A stretch of 64,000 nucleotides of DNA from an uncultured Pseudoruegeria sp. (GCA_947498155.1 CANMJD010000006.1:123952-187951); one strand, 5' to 3'; numbered from the stretch's first letter, positions 27,870-38,403 are shown. Notes: generated from the letters alone by a model not told the origin. A program made the numbers and translations.

Positions 27870-28535
27870 TTAGTCCCACAGCACGCCGGGCAGCGCGTCA
27901 AAATCGTCTACAATTGCATCTGCACCGGCCTTTATCAGACGATCAGCGTCATGATAACCCCACGTCACCCCGACACAACGCACGCCCGCAGCCCGCCCCA
28001 TTTCCATGTCAAAGCTGGTATCGCCGATCATCACGGCCCGATCAGAATCAACCCCTGATTCTGAAAGTGCGGCCAAAACCATCGACGGATGGGGCTTTGA
28101 CGGGTGGTGATCGGCAACCTGTTCGGTAACAAAACGACCGCTTAGCTGATGGGCATCCAGAATGAAATCCAGCCCACGGCGGGATTTTCCGGTGGCCACC
28201 CCCAAGAGGACTTCGGGCACAGCCCAGAGCGACTCCAGCGTTTCTTTGGCGTTTGGATACAACGGAGAGGACAAATGTTCCTGCTGGCGTCCGGTGGCAT
28301 AGGCCTGTTTGTAGACCGCGACCATCCGGGCCAGTTGCACCTCAGATGCTTTCGGGCAAAGGCTCGCTATGGCCAGCGGCAGGCTCAGCCCGACAACGGA
28401 TAAAGTCGTTTCCCGTGGTGGCAAAGGCAGATCTACCGCTTCAAAGGCCGCCATCATTGCCGCAAGGATCAGCTGTTGGCTGTCCACCAATGTGCCGTCT
28501 ACATCAAAGATCGCCAGCTTGAGCGCTGCGCTCAT
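27870..28535 (-). CDS. HAD-family phosphatase (phosphoglycolate phosphatase-like)
   Basis: A 221-residue hydrolase. Motif I is DVDGTLVD with nucleophile D11 and acid D13, motif II is GVATGKS, motif III has a lysine near HPSKPHP, and motif IV is MIGDTSFDMEM. It belongs to the GmhB/Gph-like subgroup; the substrate is not known. It overlaps the pseudouridine synthase stop by four bases. Confidence 0.9.
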   Translation of the reverse strand: MSAALKLAIFDVDGTLVDSQQLILAAMMAAFEAVDLPLPPRETTLSVVGLSLPLAIASLCPKASEVQLARMVAVYKQAYATGRQQEHLSSPLYPNAKETLESLWAVPEVLLGVATGKSRRGLDFILDAHQLSGRFVTEQVADHHPSKPHPSMVLAALSESGVDSDRAVMIGDTSFDMEMGRAAGVRCVGVTWGYHDADRLIKAGADAIVDDFDALPGVLWD

Positions 28536-29581
28536 TCCAGATCCTCAAACGGGTCGGCAGGCACGTCTTCGGCGCGCCAGTCAAAGGTCTGCCATGTGTG
28601 TTTCATATGGTCCGGCAGTGGCGCGACAAAATTCATCTGCGCCCCGCTGACGGGATGACGGAAAGCCAAGGACCGCGCGTGTAGATGCAGTTTCTTGGAC
28701 AACTCTCCGCCCAATTGCGCGCCCCAGCCATCGCCCATGTTCTCCTGACCGGAACCGCCATATTTGCCATCACCGATGATCGGATGACCGAGTTCGGCCA
28801 TATGCGCGCGCAGCTGGTGGGTCCGGCCGGTAATCGGGATCAGCGCCATCCATGCCAGACGCTGCCCCAAAGCCGACAGGGTCGCATAATCGGTGGTGGC
28901 GCGTTTAGCGCCTTCGGTGGTGTCCACTTGGTTCGGGTGTACACAGATCATTCTTTCGGCCTCACCCCGTCCGCCATGGCCCGGCGCTTTGATCAAACCG
29001 TATCGCACGGTGCCCATTCGCGGATGAGGCACACCGGCCACCGCCGCCCAATAGATTTTACGGGTGGCCCGGCTTTGAAAGGCTTTGGTCAGGCCGGCAG
29101 CGACACGGCGGGTCCGCGCCAGCAGCAGAATACCCGAGGTGTCTTTGTCCAAGCGGTGCACTAGGCGGGGTTTTTCGTCATAGCCAAAGCGCAGCGCATC
29201 GGCCATGCCATCGATGTGGCGTAGCTGCCCGGTGCCACCTTGTGTCGGCACGCCGGGCGGTTTGTTCAAGGCGATGATGTGATCATCCCGATAGAGCACA
29301 GCCTCTTTCATCATTCTTTCATCGGATTCCGTGATCCGGCGCATATAGGCCGGTGCAGCGGGCTTTTTGTCATCGCTGGGAAGCGGCGGCACGCGCACGG
29401 ATTGTCCGGCCTCAAGACGGGTCGAGGTTTTCACCCGCCCGCCATCAACTCGGATTTCACCCTTGCGGCACATCTTTTCGATGCGGCTTTGAATGACTAC
29501 CGGAAACTGGCGGCGAAACCAGCGATCGAGCCGTTGATCGGCATCATCTTCGGACACCGTAATATGTTGTACACCGCTCAT
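28532..29581 (-). CDS. rluC: RluA-family 23S rRNA pseudouridine synthase (RluC-like)
   Basis: A 349-residue enzyme from the ATG at 29581. An N-terminal S4 RNA-binding domain (RLDRWFRRQFPVVIQSRIEK) precedes the catalytic domain, with the active-site aspartate in HRLDKDTSGILLLAR and GRTHQLRAHMAELGHPIIGD. The S4 domain and length fit RluC (positions 955/2504/2580 in E. coli), but the exact rRNA target is inferred. It overlaps crcB by four bases. Confidence 0.9.
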   Translation of the reverse strand: MSGVQHITVSEDDADQRLDRWFRRQFPVVIQSRIEKMCRKGEIRVDGGRVKTSTRLEAGQSVRVPPLPSDDKKPAAPAYMRRITESDERMMKEAVLYRDDHIIALNKPPGVPTQGGTGQLRHIDGMADALRFGYDEKPRLVHRLDKDTSGILLLARTRRVAAGLTKAFQSRATRKIYWAAVAGVPHPRMGTVRYGLIKAPGHGGRGEAERMICVHPNQVDTTEGAKRATTDYATLSALGQRLAWMALIPITGRTHQLRAHMAELGHPIIGDGKYGGSGQENMGDGWGAQLGGELSKKLHLHARSLAFRHPVSGAQMNFVAPLPDHMKHTWQTFDWRAEDVPADPFEDLE

Positions 29582-29955
29582 TGCCAAATCCCACGCATCA
29601 AAGCCATTCCAAGAAACACTGCCCCGATCGACAGCACCACAGATCCCATTACATACAGCACGGCCAAACTGGCCTCGCCCCGTTCGTACAGCACAATCGC
29701 ATCCAGCGAAAACGCCGAAAACGTCGTAAACCCCCCCAGCAATCCCACCGTCAGAAACGGGGCGAAATGCATAGAGCTTTTATGCAGCAAGGTAATAATG
29801 ATGCAGCCCATCGCAAAAGAGCCGATCACATTCACCATCATGGTGGCCAGTGGAAAACCGGGTCCCAACATCCGCAGGACGCCGACGCCCACCAGATACC
29901 GGCCCGACGCCCCCAAGGCCCCGCCTGCTGCTACTTGTAACAGTGTCCAGATCAT
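29578..29955 (-). CDS. crcB: Fluoride exporter CrcB/Fluc
   Basis: A 125-residue, four-helix channel. It shows the family landmarks GALGASGRYLVG, the asparagine in MMVNVIGSFAMG and GLLGGFTTFSAFSLD with the conserved phenylalanines. It removes fluoride as a dual-topology dimer. No fluoride riboswitch is visible in the 31 bases before it. Confidence 0.94.
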   Translation of the reverse strand: MIWTLLQVAAGGALGASGRYLVGVGVLRMLGPGFPLATMMVNVIGSFAMGCIIITLLHKSSMHFAPFLTVGLLGGFTTFSAFSLDAIVLYERGEASLAVLYVMGSVVLSIGAVFLGMALMRGIWQ

Positions 29956-29986
29956 CGGCTCTCTCTTTCCCGATCAGGCGCGCTTG

Positions 29987-31306
29987 TCAACCATTCTGCC
30001 GTTTGACGCGGAGTTTCGCAAAGTAATCCACGCGTTTTTTCAACTCGCGCTCAAATCCGCGTTCCGGAGGCATGTAATAAACCCCGCGCTTCATCGTGTC
30101 GGGGAAATAGTTCTGACCCGAAAACCCGTCTTCGGCGTCGTGATCATAGGCATAGCCATCGCCATAGCCCTGATCTTTCATCAGACTGGTGGGGGCGTTC
30201 AGGATATGTTTGGGCGGCGGTTCGGAGCCGGTTTTTTTGGCCGCCGCCATCGCCGCCTTATAGGCCACATAGCCGCCGTTGGATTTTGGCGCCAGCGCCA
30301 GATAAATAACCGATTGCGCCAATGCTAGCTCCCCTTCGGGGGAGCCGAGCCGTTCATAGGTTTCCCACGCATGCAGGCAAACGGTTTGCGCCTGCGGATC
30401 GGCCAACCCGATGTCTTCTACCGCCATCCGCACCAAACGCCGTGCTAAAAAGCGCGGGTCCTCACCACCGGTGAGCATACGCGCATACCAATAAAGCGCG
30501 GCATCCGGATCAGATCCGCGCACGGATTTGTGCAGGGCGGAGATCAAGTTGTAATGTTCCTCACCACCCTTGTCGTATTTCGCCGCCCGTCGCATCAACC
30601 TTGTGGTCAGCGCATCGGTGTCGAGTTTCTTATCGGTTTTCCACGCCGCCACCTGTTCAATCAGGTTCAACAGTGCGCGCCCGTCCCCATCGGCCATTTC
30701 CAGCAGCGCCTCGCGGGCGGCACCGGTGAGCGGCATTTGGCGGTCCAGTTCTTTCTCGGCCCGTTGGGTCAAACGTTCCAGCTCTGCCAGATCAAGCCGG
30801 TTGAGCACTAGAACCTGCGAACGCGACAACAGCGCTGCGTTTAGCTCAAAGCTGGGGTTTTCGGTGGTGGCTCCGACCAGAAGGATGGTGCCGTCCTCCA
30901 TAAAGGGTAAAAAGCCGTCCTGTTGGGCTTTGTTAAAGCGGTGGATCTCATCGACGAACAAAAGGGTGCCCTGCCCGTTCTGGCGGCGGATTTTGGCGGC
31001 CTCAAAGACCTTTTTCAAGTCTGGCACGCCGGTGAAAATCGCGCTGATTTGCACAAAGGCCAGATCGGTCTGATCCGCCAACAGCCGCGCGATGGTGGTT
31101 TTGCCCACCCCCGGCGGCCCCCAAAAGACCAAAGAACTAAGCGAGCCGGACGAAAGCATCACCCCCAGAGGACCCTCTGGCCCCAAAACCTGATCTTGCC
31201 CGATCACCTCTTGCAGGGTTTTCGGGCGCAGACGGTCGGCCAAGGGGCGCGGTGCCGTGCTGGCGGCATCGCGGGATGCCAGTTCAGAGTCAAAAAGATC
31301 AGCCAT
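29987..31306 (-). CDS. rarA: Replication-associated recombination protein A (RarA/MgsA)
   Basis: A 439-residue AAA+ ATPase. Walker A GPPGVGKT lies at 63-70, Walker B is LLFVDEIHRF and sensor 1 is GATTENPSF. The C-terminal part contains HKSVRGSDPDAALYWYARML and the YPD-like NYFPDTM region. It acts at stalled forks and in lagging-strand gaps. It starts 2 bases after the protease gene. Confidence 0.95.
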   Translation of the reverse strand: MADLFDSELASRDAASTAPRPLADRLRPKTLQEVIGQDQVLGPEGPLGVMLSSGSLSSLVFWGPPGVGKTTIARLLADQTDLAFVQISAIFTGVPDLKKVFEAAKIRRQNGQGTLLFVDEIHRFNKAQQDGFLPFMEDGTILLVGATTENPSFELNAALLSRSQVLVLNRLDLAELERLTQRAEKELDRQMPLTGAAREALLEMADGDGRALLNLIEQVAAWKTDKKLDTDALTTRLMRRAAKYDKGGEEHYNLISALHKSVRGSDPDAALYWYARMLTGGEDPRFLARRLVRMAVEDIGLADPQAQTVCLHAWETYERLGSPEGELALAQSVIYLALAPKSNGGYVAYKAAMAAAKKTGSEPPPKHILNAPTSLMKDQGYGDGYAYDHDAEDGFSGQNYFPDTMKRGVYYMPPERGFERELKKRVDYFAKLRVKRQNG

Positions 31307-31308
31307 TT

Positions 31309-32706
31309 CTACACTCTAAAGCGCAAGACAACCCGTTGCCCAGAGCGAAGCACCTCTAACGTGATATTTCGACCGGCTTTACGCAATGCCGGCCCGACGT
31401 CCTTTGTTTTCTCGACGGCACTTCCGTCGATGGCGGTGATGACATCGCCCCGCCGCAACCCGATGCGCGCGGCAATCGGGCCTGTTTCTGTCACAGCGAC
31501 ACCGGTCAAGCCAAAGGGCAGCTTTAGCTCTTCTTCGACGGCCGGATTAAGGTTGGCGATGCTCAGACCTTCTAGAATATCGCGCTGCGACAGGGTTTTC
31601 GCCGCGCGTTTGGGGCGATCCGGCGCCACCACCATCGGCACAACCACATCATGCAGCTTGCCCTGGCTAAGCAATTGCAGGGTGGATTTTGCACCTATCC
31701 CCGCCACGGACATGCGATAAATCATTTCGGGTGGCGAATTGACCGGCAGATCATCCACCATCAGGATCACGTCCCCCCGACGGACACCGGCTTTGGCAAA
31801 GGGGCTTTCAGGGTGCATGTCGCTTATAATGATGCCTTCGGGGAGCGTCAGCCCCAAACTCTCGGCCAGATCACCGTCCACCGCCTGCCCTGTCAGCCCC
31901 GCCCATGGCCGCACAAATTGGGTTCCGCCGTCTTGGGCCTGCTTTAGAAACTGCGCGACAAGTGCGGTGGGGATGGCGAAGCCGATACCATTGGAGCCGC
32001 CGGAGCGGGTCAGGATCGACGTATTCACCCCGATCAGATCACCGTTTACATCAATCAACGCACCACCGGAATTTCCCGGATTGATCGGCGCATCGGTTTG
32101 CAGGAAATAGCCACGGGCAGAACCCGTCGCCGTCCCGGAACGGGCCAGCCCCGACACAATCCCACTAGAAACCGTCTGCCCGACGCCGAAGGGGTTGCCG
32201 ATGGCCAGCACCAGCTCTCCGACTTCGACCGTGCTACTGTCGCGCAGCGGCAGATATGGCATGTCCTGCGCATCGCCCTGTAGCTTCAGGATTGCCAGAT
32301 CGCTTTGCTGATCGGCCAAAACCACGCTGGCAGAGAACTCACGGCGGTCGGTCAGCACCACACGAATATCGGTCGCCATGCCCACCACATGGTAGTTAGA
32401 GACAACATAGCCATCCGCCGTCAGGATCACACCGGACCCGAGCGAATTCTGCACCCGCTGCTGAGGTCGGGCGAATTCGCGGAAAAACTGTTCAAAAAAC
32501 GGATCGCCCGCAAAGGGGCTGCGGCTTTGGGTCTGCACCACGCGTTTGGCGTAGATATTCACCACCGCAGGTGCAGCCTGTTTGACCAAAGGTGCAAAGC
32601 CAAGGCTGATTTCGGCCTTTGACGATGGCACGCGGGTTTCTGCCATTAACGGAACAGTGGTCATCAACGTAAGGGAGGTTAAAACCAGAATGATTTTCCG
32701 AAACAT
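31309..32706 (-). CDS. degQ: DegP/DegQ-type periplasmic serine protease
   Basis: A 465-residue protease-chaperone. The signal peptide covers residues 1-22. The catalytic triad is H106 (SNYHVVG), D136 (SDLAILKL) and S213 (NPGNSGGAL). Two PDZ domains follow, at about 255-350 and 375-460. Family members degrade misfolded envelope proteins; whether it is DegP, DegQ or DegS-like cannot be fixed, but the absence of a membrane anchor and two PDZ domains argue against DegS. It starts the six-gene run to ATP12. Confidence 0.9.
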   Translation of the reverse strand: MFRKIILVLTSLTLMTTVPLMAETRVPSSKAEISLGFAPLVKQAAPAVVNIYAKRVVQTQSRSPFAGDPFFEQFFREFARPQQRVQNSLGSGVILTADGYVVSNYHVVGMATDIRVVLTDRREFSASVVLADQQSDLAILKLQGDAQDMPYLPLRDSSTVEVGELVLAIGNPFGVGQTVSSGIVSGLARSGTATGSARGYFLQTDAPINPGNSGGALIDVNGDLIGVNTSILTRSGGSNGIGFAIPTALVAQFLKQAQDGGTQFVRPWAGLTGQAVDGDLAESLGLTLPEGIIISDMHPESPFAKAGVRRGDVILMVDDLPVNSPPEMIYRMSVAGIGAKSTLQLLSQGKLHDVVVPMVVAPDRPKRAAKTLSQRDILEGLSIANLNPAVEEELKLPFGLTGVAVTETGPIAARIGLRRGDVITAIDGSAVEKTKDVGPALRKAGRNITLEVLRSGQRVVLRFRV

Positions 32707-32772
32707 GAGGCGTTCTCCTTGGATCAGACACCCGATATGTGCGGTGTTGGGCGGATTTGCAATGTGTTTGAA

Positions 32773-33171
32773 CTATTCTCTACGCTTCAAAAACTTCAGC
32801 CCCGAATAATCGCCATCCAGCGCGCAAACCTTAACGTCCACCCAACCCAGCGGCAGCAGATGGCGGCGCAGGTCGTCTTCTGACACCCCTGCATGCAGCT
32901 TTGATGCCTTCTTCGCCCAAGATAGCCACAGCATCCCGCCGGATTTAAGTCGCGGGATCGACGCCTTGGCCGATGGGGCGATTCCTTCTGGTTCAGACAG
33001 AAAAACATGCACCGCATCCAAACCCGTGCCGGATTGCACAAATTCGACGTCTGCCGCATCCGCCAGCAATGCCGGATATCGCGCGGGCGCATTGATCAAA
33101 CCGACCCGAAACCCCGGCTTAAACCCCAACTTCTGATACAGCGGTTTCCCAGAATATCCGGTTTTTCTCAT
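32773..33171 (-). CDS. DUF3052-like small protein
   Basis: A 132-residue protein beginning GYSGKPLYQKLGFKPGFRVG, which resembles the DUF3052 family. The middle (VFLSEPEGIAPSAKASIPR) and the end (WVDVKVCALDGDYSGLKFLK) also fit. The fold is reminiscent of the C-terminal part of a methyltransferase without the SAM site. Its ATG overlaps the VOC stop codon, so the two are coupled. Confidence 0.7.
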   Translation of the reverse strand: MRKTGYSGKPLYQKLGFKPGFRVGLINAPARYPALLADAADVEFVQSGTGLDAVHVFLSEPEGIAPSAKASIPRLKSGGMLWLSWAKKASKLHAGVSEDDLRRHLLPLGWVDVKVCALDGDYSGLKFLKRRE

Positions 33172-33536
33172 CTGTGTTGGTCAATCAGGATCGGCAGACC
33201 GTCCGGATCGTGGACAACAAAGCTGGCAGGCCCCGTTTCACCACCCTGTTCCTGTTCGATCTTTATCCCTCCTGCGGCGAGTTTGGCTTTGATCTCGCGG
33301 ACATCACTAAAGTTTTCCGTGTTTTGCGCCGTCTGATCCCAGCCCGGATTGAAGGTCAGCATCTGCCCTTCGAACATGCCCTGAAACAGCCCGATCAGCG
33401 TCTCTCCGTTTTTCAGGATGAGGTAATTGTGATCAATCTGACCTGCGAATACCTGAAACCCCAGATTTTCGTAAAACGCCTGTGATGTCGCAAGGTCCTT
33501 GACCCCGAGGCTGACCGAAAACGCGCCCAAATCCAT
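33168..33536 (-). CDS. VOC superfamily (glyoxalase-like) protein
   Basis: A 122-residue protein of the vicinal oxygen chelate fold. It has two beta-alpha-beta modules: LGVKDLATSQAFYENLGFQV, then GGIKIEQEQGGETGPASFV and VHDPDGLPILIDQHR. The start at 33536 has AAGGA seven bases upstream. The substrate is not predictable. Confidence 0.85.
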   Translation of the reverse strand: MDLGAFSVSLGVKDLATSQAFYENLGFQVFAGQIDHNYLILKNGETLIGLFQGMFEGQMLTFNPGWDQTAQNTENFSDVREIKAKLAAGGIKIEQEQGGETGPASFVVHDPDGLPILIDQHR

Positions 33537-33645
33537 ATCAAATTCCTTTCGAATATCCGCATTCATACGGGCGGTATTCTTGGCCAGATTTCACCATCAG
33601 GCAAATCTTAGCTGCGCCTCTTTCAAAACAGACGGCTCAAACGAA

Positions 33646-33676
33646 AAGAGCCCCGCTGAAATCAGCGAGGCTCTCT
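33646..33676 (-). terminator. Terminator after rplQ
   Basis: On the minus strand AGAGCCTCGCTGA pairs with TCAGCGGGGCTCT, followed by TTTCG. It closes the alpha ribosomal unit 20 bases after the rplQ stop. Confidence 0.85.
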
Positions 33677-33696
33677 AACTGCAAAAGCAGAAATCT

Positions 33697-34119
33697 TTAG
33701 TCAGCGAAGTCGATTTCTTCGGCTGCAACGCGGGCTTTGTCGCCTGCGCCTTTTGCGTCGACATCACGGTCAACGAATTCGATGATCGCCATCGGAGCTT
33801 GGTCACCATAACGGAAACCAGCTTTCAGGATGCGAACATAGCCACCCTGACGCTCTGCGTAGCGGGGGCCCAGAACTTCGAACAGTTTCGCAACATAGGC
33901 GTCCTGTTTCAGTTGGGACGCAGCCTGACGGCGCGCGTGCAGATCGCCGCGTTTGCCAAGCGTGATCAGCTTTTCGATGATCGGACGCAGTTCTTTGGCT
34001 TTGGGCAGGGTTGTTTTGATTTGCTCATGCTCGATGAGGGAGCCAGCCATGTTTGCGAACAGGGCTTTACGGTGCTCATGAGTACGGTTCAGGCGGCGGT
34101 AACCACGTGCGTGACGCAT
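33697..34119 (-). CDS. rplQ: 50S ribosomal protein L17
   Basis: A 140-residue protein beginning [20 protein letters not shown], with the L17 core [20 protein letters not shown]. It is the last gene of the alpha unit. A GC-rich hairpin lies between it and rpoA. Confidence 0.97.
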   Translation of the reverse strand: MRHARGYRRLNRTHEHRKALFANMAGSLIEHEQIKTTLPKAKELRPIIEKLITLGKRGDLHARRQAASQLKQDAYVAKLFEVLGPRYAERQGGYVRILKAGFRYGDQAPMAIIEFVDRDVDAKGAGDKARVAAEEIDFAD

Positions 34120-34236
34120 ATTATTTCTCCTAATGTGCCCTCTACGGGCGTTTGTACTTTGTCTGACCAGTGATGCGTGTCACCGGCTCTCCTTGGGGCA
34201 TTCGCCCAGATATTCCCCGCACGGGCGGGCATTTGT

Positions 34237-34260
34237 GGGGGCCGTTTAAATCCGGCCCCC
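34237..34260 (-). terminator. Hairpin between rpoA and rplQ
   Basis: GGGGGCCG pairs with CGGCCCCC around a short AT-rich loop, 14 bases after the rpoA stop. There is no T-run, so it more likely shields the 3' end or modulates rplQ than terminates fully. Confidence 0.45.
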
Positions 34261-34273
34261 GAAATCGTCAACC

Positions 34274-35290
34274 TTAGAATTGGTCTTCGAATTTTTTGGC
34301 CAGATCTTCGATGTTCTCTGGCGGCCAATCTTCGACGTCCATACCAAGGTGCAGCCCCATGCCGGAGAGCACTTCTTTGATTTCGTTCAAAGACTTGCGG
34401 CCGAAATTCGGGGTGCGCAGCATTTCTGCTTCGGTTTTCTGGATCAGATCGCCGATGTAAACGATGTTGTCGTTTTTCAGGCAGTTTGCAGAACGTACAG
34501 ACAGTTCCAGCTCGTCCACTTTCTTCAGCAGAAGCGGGTTGAACTCGAGACCATCGTCCTCGTCCTGACGGCCAGCAGCTTCTGGTTCGTCGAAGTTTAC
34601 GAAGATCGACAGTTGATCCTGCAGAATACGCGCAGCAAAAGCCACAGCGTCATCTGGTGTGATCGAGCCGTCTGTTTCCAGTTTCAAAGTCAGCTTGTCA
34701 TAGTCCAGAACCTGACCTTCACGGGTCGGCTGCACTTCGTAAGCAACTTTTTTCACAGGTGAATAGATCGCATCGATCGGGATCAGGCCGATAGGCGCAT
34801 CTTCGGGCTTGTTCTTGTCCGCGGAAACATAGCCTTTGCCAGTGTTCACGGTCAGCTCGATGAACAGGTCAGCACCGTCATCAAGGTGACACAACACGTG
34901 CTCTTTGTTCAGGATCTCGATGCCAGCTGTTTCAGCAATATCGCCCGCGGTAACAACCGAAGGACCCTTTGCGGAGATCGACAAACGCTTTGGTCCGTCA
35001 ACTTCCATGCGGATCGCAACGCCCTTGAGGTTCAGGATGATGTCGGTGACATCTTCGCGAACACCCGCAACCGAGGAAAACTCGTGCAGCACGTTGTCGA
35101 TTTGAACAGAAGTGATGGCAGCGCCTTGCAGGCTGCTCATCAGAACACGGCGCAGTGCGTTGCCGAGAGTAAGGCCAAAGCCCCGCTCCAGCGGCTCTGC
35201 CACGACAGTTGCCTGACGTGCCGGATCGTTGCCTGGTTTGATTTCCAACTGCGTTGGTTTGATCAGTTCTTGCCAGTTCTTATGGATCAT
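34274..35290 (-). CDS. rpoA: RNA polymerase alpha subunit
   Basis: A 338-residue subunit. The N-terminal assembly domain includes [20 protein letters not shown], and the C-terminal domain (about 255-338) includes [19 protein letters not shown] and [16 protein letters not shown] for UP-element and activator contact. Length and order are normal for alphaproteobacteria. Confidence 0.98.
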   Translation of the reverse strand: MIHKNWQELIKPTQLEIKPGNDPARQATVVAEPLERGFGLTLGNALRRVLMSSLQGAAITSVQIDNVLHEFSSVAGVREDVTDIILNLKGVAIRMEVDGPKRLSISAKGPSVVTAGDIAETAGIEILNKEHVLCHLDDGADLFIELTVNTGKGYVSADKNKPEDAPIGLIPIDAIYSPVKKVAYEVQPTREGQVLDYDKLTLKLETDGSITPDDAVAFAARILQDQLSIFVNFDEPEAAGRQDEDDGLEFNPLLLKKVDELELSVRSANCLKNDNIVYIGDLIQKTEAEMLRTPNFGRKSLNEIKEVLSGMGLHLGMDVEDWPPENIEDLAKKFEDQF

Positions 35291-35368
35291 GGATGTGTCG
35301 CCTCCATACTTGTTCCCAGCCCATGTCCAGAACGGGGAACGCCCGAGGGTGTCAAATGACGAAAAGAC

Positions 35369-35393
35369 GGGCCACAGGAATCCTGTAGCCCGA
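35369..35393 (-). terminator. Hairpin between rpsK and rpoA
   Basis: On the minus strand CGGGCTACAGGA pairs with TCCTGTGGCCCG, followed by TCTTTTCG. It resembles a weak terminator 18 bases after the rpsK stop and may set the rpoA level relative to the ribosomal genes (inference). Confidence 0.5.
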
Positions 35394-35410
35394 CTGCATA
35401 AACGTAAGTC

Positions 35411-35800
35411 TTAAACGCGGCGGCGTTTTGGCGGGCGGCAGCCGTTGTGTGCGATCGGGGTAACGTCACGGATGGATGTGATGTTGAAACCGATAGCAGC
35501 CAGCGCGCGCAGAGCCGATTCACGACCGGAACCCGGACCTTGAACTTCGACTTCCAGCGTTTTGACGCCGTGATCCTGAGCTTTCTTGCCCGCATCTTCC
35601 GCAGCCATCTGGGCAGCGTAAGGTGTGGATTTCCGCGAGCCTTTGAAACCCATGGTGCCTGCAGAGGACCAAGAGATCGCATTGCCCTGAACGTCGGAAA
35701 TCAGGATTTTTGTGTTGTTGAACGAAGAATTGACGTGTGCAACGCCAGTAGCGATATTCTTGCGCTCTTTTTTCTTAGTACGAGTCTTTTCGCGTGCCAT
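35411..35800 (-). CDS. rpsK: 30S ribosomal protein S11
   Basis: A 129-residue protein with [20 protein letters not shown] and the C-terminal [18 protein letters not shown] that is diagnostic of S11. It starts 14 bases after rpsM. Confidence 0.98.
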   Translation of the reverse strand: MAREKTRTKKKERKNIATGVAHVNSSFNNTKILISDVQGNAISWSSAGTMGFKGSRKSTPYAAQMAAEDAGKKAQDHGVKTLEVEVQGPGSGRESALRALAAIGFNITSIRDVTPIAHNGCRPPKRRRV

Positions 35801-35814
35801 TGATCAAACCCTCC

Positions 35815-36183
35815 TTACTTCTTCTTGCCAGCAATGGCCTTCGCAGGGCCTTTGCGTGTGCGAGCGTTGGTGTGGGTCCGTTGACCGCGAACAGGCAGGT
35901 TACGACGGTGGCGCAGGCCACGGTAGCAGCCGAGATCCATCAGGCGCTTGATGTTCATCTGAACTTCACGACGCAGGTCACCTTCAACGGTGTAGGTCGC
36001 GTCGATGTGCTCACGGATGGACAGGATTTCTGCGTCGGACAGTTCATTCACACGACGTGTGGAATCGATGCCTACGGATTCGCAGATCTCTTTTGCGGAA
36101 GTCGAACCAATACCAGTGATATAGGTCAGGGCGATTGGGACGCGTTTACCTGTCGGGAGGTTAACGCCAGCGATACGTGCCAA
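35815..36183 (-). CDS. rpsM: 30S ribosomal protein S13 (TTG start)
   Basis: A 122-residue protein beginning [20 protein letters not shown] after the initiator and ending [15 protein letters not shown]. The codon at the conserved start is TTG (36181-36183), with AAGGA upstream. The nearby ATG at 36190 is out of frame. So translation probably starts at TTG, which is uncommon for a ribosomal protein gene. Confidence 0.95.
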   Translation of the reverse strand: MARIAGVNLPTGKRVPIALTYITGIGSTSAKEICESVGIDSTRRVNELSDAEILSIREHIDATYTVEGDLRREVQMNIKRLMDLGCYRGLRHRRNLPVRGQRTHTNARTRKGPAKAIAGKKK

Positions 36184-36385
36184 GTGTCATTTTCCTTTTG
36201 CGTTGCGGTTCCGTAGTACCAGAACCTTTTTTCACAACGGAAGCCCGAGGGTGATTAAACCAACGGGCCACTGCTGAATTCTGTTTGAACGGAGCCTTAA
36301 GCGAATCCTAAGACCCTGTCCGATTCTCACATGAGAAGGCGTCAAATATGGTCTTTTGACCGAAACGTCAACCCGCGTTTGAAGC

Positions 36386-37027
36386 TTACTTCAAGACCGC
36401 AGAAATCGCCGAAGCAACCTCTTCGATTTCACCCAGACCATTGACCGAAGTCAGATCGCCTTTGGCATAATAATAGCCTAACAAAGGAGAGGTCTTTTTG
36501 TAATATTCCATCAGGCGGGTTTTCAGACTGTCGGCGTTATCATCGGCCCGACGTTTGAATTCGGTGCCGCCACAGTTCGTGCATTTACCATCTGTCGGGA
36601 TCGGCTTGGTTTCGTCGTTGTAGACTTCACCACAGGCACCACAGGTCGAGCGCGCAGTAATCCGGGAAACCAGCGCCTCATCATCGACGCTCATTTCAAT
36701 GACCGCATCCAGCGTCGCGTCATGGCTCGTGAGCAGCGCGCCCAGAGCATCGGCCTGTGCCAGCGTACGCGGGAAGCCATCAAAGATGAAACCGCCGCCG
36801 TGATCGCCGTTCAGTTTCTCTTCGATCAGACCGATCACGATTTCATCGGTGACCAACTGACCGGAGTCCATGATCGCGGCAACCTTATTACCCATCTCGG
36901 TACCAGAGGTACGTGCTTCGCGCAGCATATCCCCGGTCGAGAGTTGGATCATGCCACGTTCTTCAACAAGGCGTCGTGCTTGTGTCCCCTTGCCCGCTCC
37001 CGGCGGTCCAAGCAAAATGATGTTCAT
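36386..37027 (-). CDS. adk: Adenylate kinase (zinc-lid type)
   Basis: A 213-residue kinase that interconverts ATP, ADP and AMP. The P-loop [10 protein letters not shown] lies at residues 7-16. The lid holds four cysteines ([10 protein letters not shown] and CTNCGG), so it binds zinc like Gram-positive forms. [13 protein letters not shown] is the NMP-site segment. Its ATG overlaps the secY stop. Confidence 0.96.
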   Translation of the reverse strand: MNIILLGPPGAGKGTQARRLVEERGMIQLSTGDMLREARTSGTEMGNKVAAIMDSGQLVTDEIVIGLIEEKLNGDHGGGFIFDGFPRTLAQADALGALLTSHDATLDAVIEMSVDDEALVSRITARSTCGACGEVYNDETKPIPTDGKCTNCGGTEFKRRADDNADSLKTRLMEYYKKTSPLLGYYYAKGDLTSVNGLGEIEEVASAISAVLK

Positions 37028-38379
37028 CGTCTGGCTGTCCCTTTTTTACCGCGACGTTTCCCGCGCAGCTGCGATTTCTCGATCAGACCTTCATACTGGT
37101 GAGCCAGCATGTGGGACTGAACTTGCTGAATGGTATCCATCACCACAGAAACCACGATCAACACGGATGTGCCGCCAAAGTAGAAGGGGATCGACAATTG
37201 CGCCCGCAGAATCTCTGGAAAGAGACAAACTGCCGCAAGATAGGCCGACCCCAGCACCAAAACGCGGGTCACGACGTAATCAAGATACTCGGCGGTTTTC
37301 TTACCCGGGCGGATACCGGGGATAAAGCCGTTCTGGTTTTTCAGGTTGTCAGCCACATCTTCGGTTTTGAACGCCACATTGTAGGTGTAGAAATACGTGA
37401 AGAAGACGATCATCGATGTGAAGAACAACAGATACAGCGGCTGGCCGGGGCCAAAATACGCCAGAATGGTGGACATCACCGGACCGGTAGACCCGCCAGA
37501 GAATGTCGCAAGCGTCGTTGGCAGCAGCAGCAGGGAGCTGGCAAAGATCGCAGGGATAACACCGGCAGGGTTTACTTTGATTGGCAGGTGGCTGGTGCCC
37601 CCGTCATAGACCTTCATACCGACCTGACGGCGCGGATACTGGATGTGCAGCTTACGCAGCGCCCGCTCCATAAAGACCACAAAGGCAATCAGCGCGATCA
37701 TCAGCAAGATGACCCCCACGATCACCACAGGGGAAATCGCACCGGATCGGCCCTGAGACAGGAACTGGATCAGCGCCGCAGGCACCTCGGCAATGATGCC
37801 GACGAAAATGATCAGAGAGATACCGTTACCAATGCCACGGGCAGTGATTTGCTCGCCCAGCCACATCAGGAACATCGTCCCCCCGACCAGCGTAATCACG
37901 GTGGCCGCGCGGAAATACCAACCGGGATCAGTCACAAGGTCGCCGGCTTCCAGCGAGACCGCCAGACCATAGGCCTGGAAGGTCGCCAAAAACACCGTAC
38001 CGTAACGGGTGTATTGGTTGATTTTCTTGCGGCCCTGCTCGCCCTCTTTTTTCAATTGCTCAAGCGACGGCACCATAGCCGTCAGCAGCTGAACAATGAT
38101 CGAGGCAGAGATATAAGGCATGATGCCAAGAGCAAAAATCCCCATCCGGCTGATCGCGCCACCGGTGAACATATTCAATATGCCCCCGATACCGGCGCTG
38201 GCTTGCTCCATAAAGTCGCGAAGCGCGTTACCGTCGATCCCGGGAACCGGAATATAGGTGCCCAACCGGTATACGATCAGGAGACCAAGGGTGAAGAAGA
38301 TACGGGAACGGAGTTCGGTGGCCTTGCCAAAGGCCCCCCAGCTCATGTTTGCCGCCATTTGCTCTGCTGCAGATGCCAT
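37024..38379 (-). CDS. secY: Preprotein translocase subunit SecY
   Basis: A 451-residue channel protein with ten membrane helices. Landmarks include [20 protein letters not shown] near the start and the plug region after it, with [20 protein letters not shown], and the cytoplasmic loop with [12 protein letters not shown]. The gene is followed by adk with a four-base overlap. Confidence 0.97.
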   Translation of the reverse strand: MASAAEQMAANMSWGAFGKATELRSRIFFTLGLLIVYRLGTYIPVPGIDGNALRDFMEQASAGIGGILNMFTGGAISRMGIFALGIMPYISASIIVQLLTAMVPSLEQLKKEGEQGRKKINQYTRYGTVFLATFQAYGLAVSLEAGDLVTDPGWYFRAATVITLVGGTMFLMWLGEQITARGIGNGISLIIFVGIIAEVPAALIQFLSQGRSGAISPVVIVGVILLMIALIAFVVFMERALRKLHIQYPRRQVGMKVYDGGTSHLPIKVNPAGVIPAIFASSLLLLPTTLATFSGGSTGPVMSTILAYFGPGQPLYLLFFTSMIVFFTYFYTYNVAFKTEDVADNLKNQNGFIPGIRPGKKTAEYLDYVVTRVLVLGSAYLAAVCLFPEILRAQLSIPFYFGGTSVLIVVSVVMDTIQQVQSHMLAHQYEGLIEKSQLRGKRRGKKGTARR

Positions 38380-38403
38380 TAGGCCCTCTTTCTAACGAAA
38401 ACA

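Noticed and set aside
29956..29986. Fluoride riboswitch before crcB
   Set aside because: Only 31 bases separate it from rarA; there is no room for the aptamer and no motif.
37099..38382. Plus-strand frame of 427 codons
   Set aside because: Antisense to secY; composition is that of a mirror frame.
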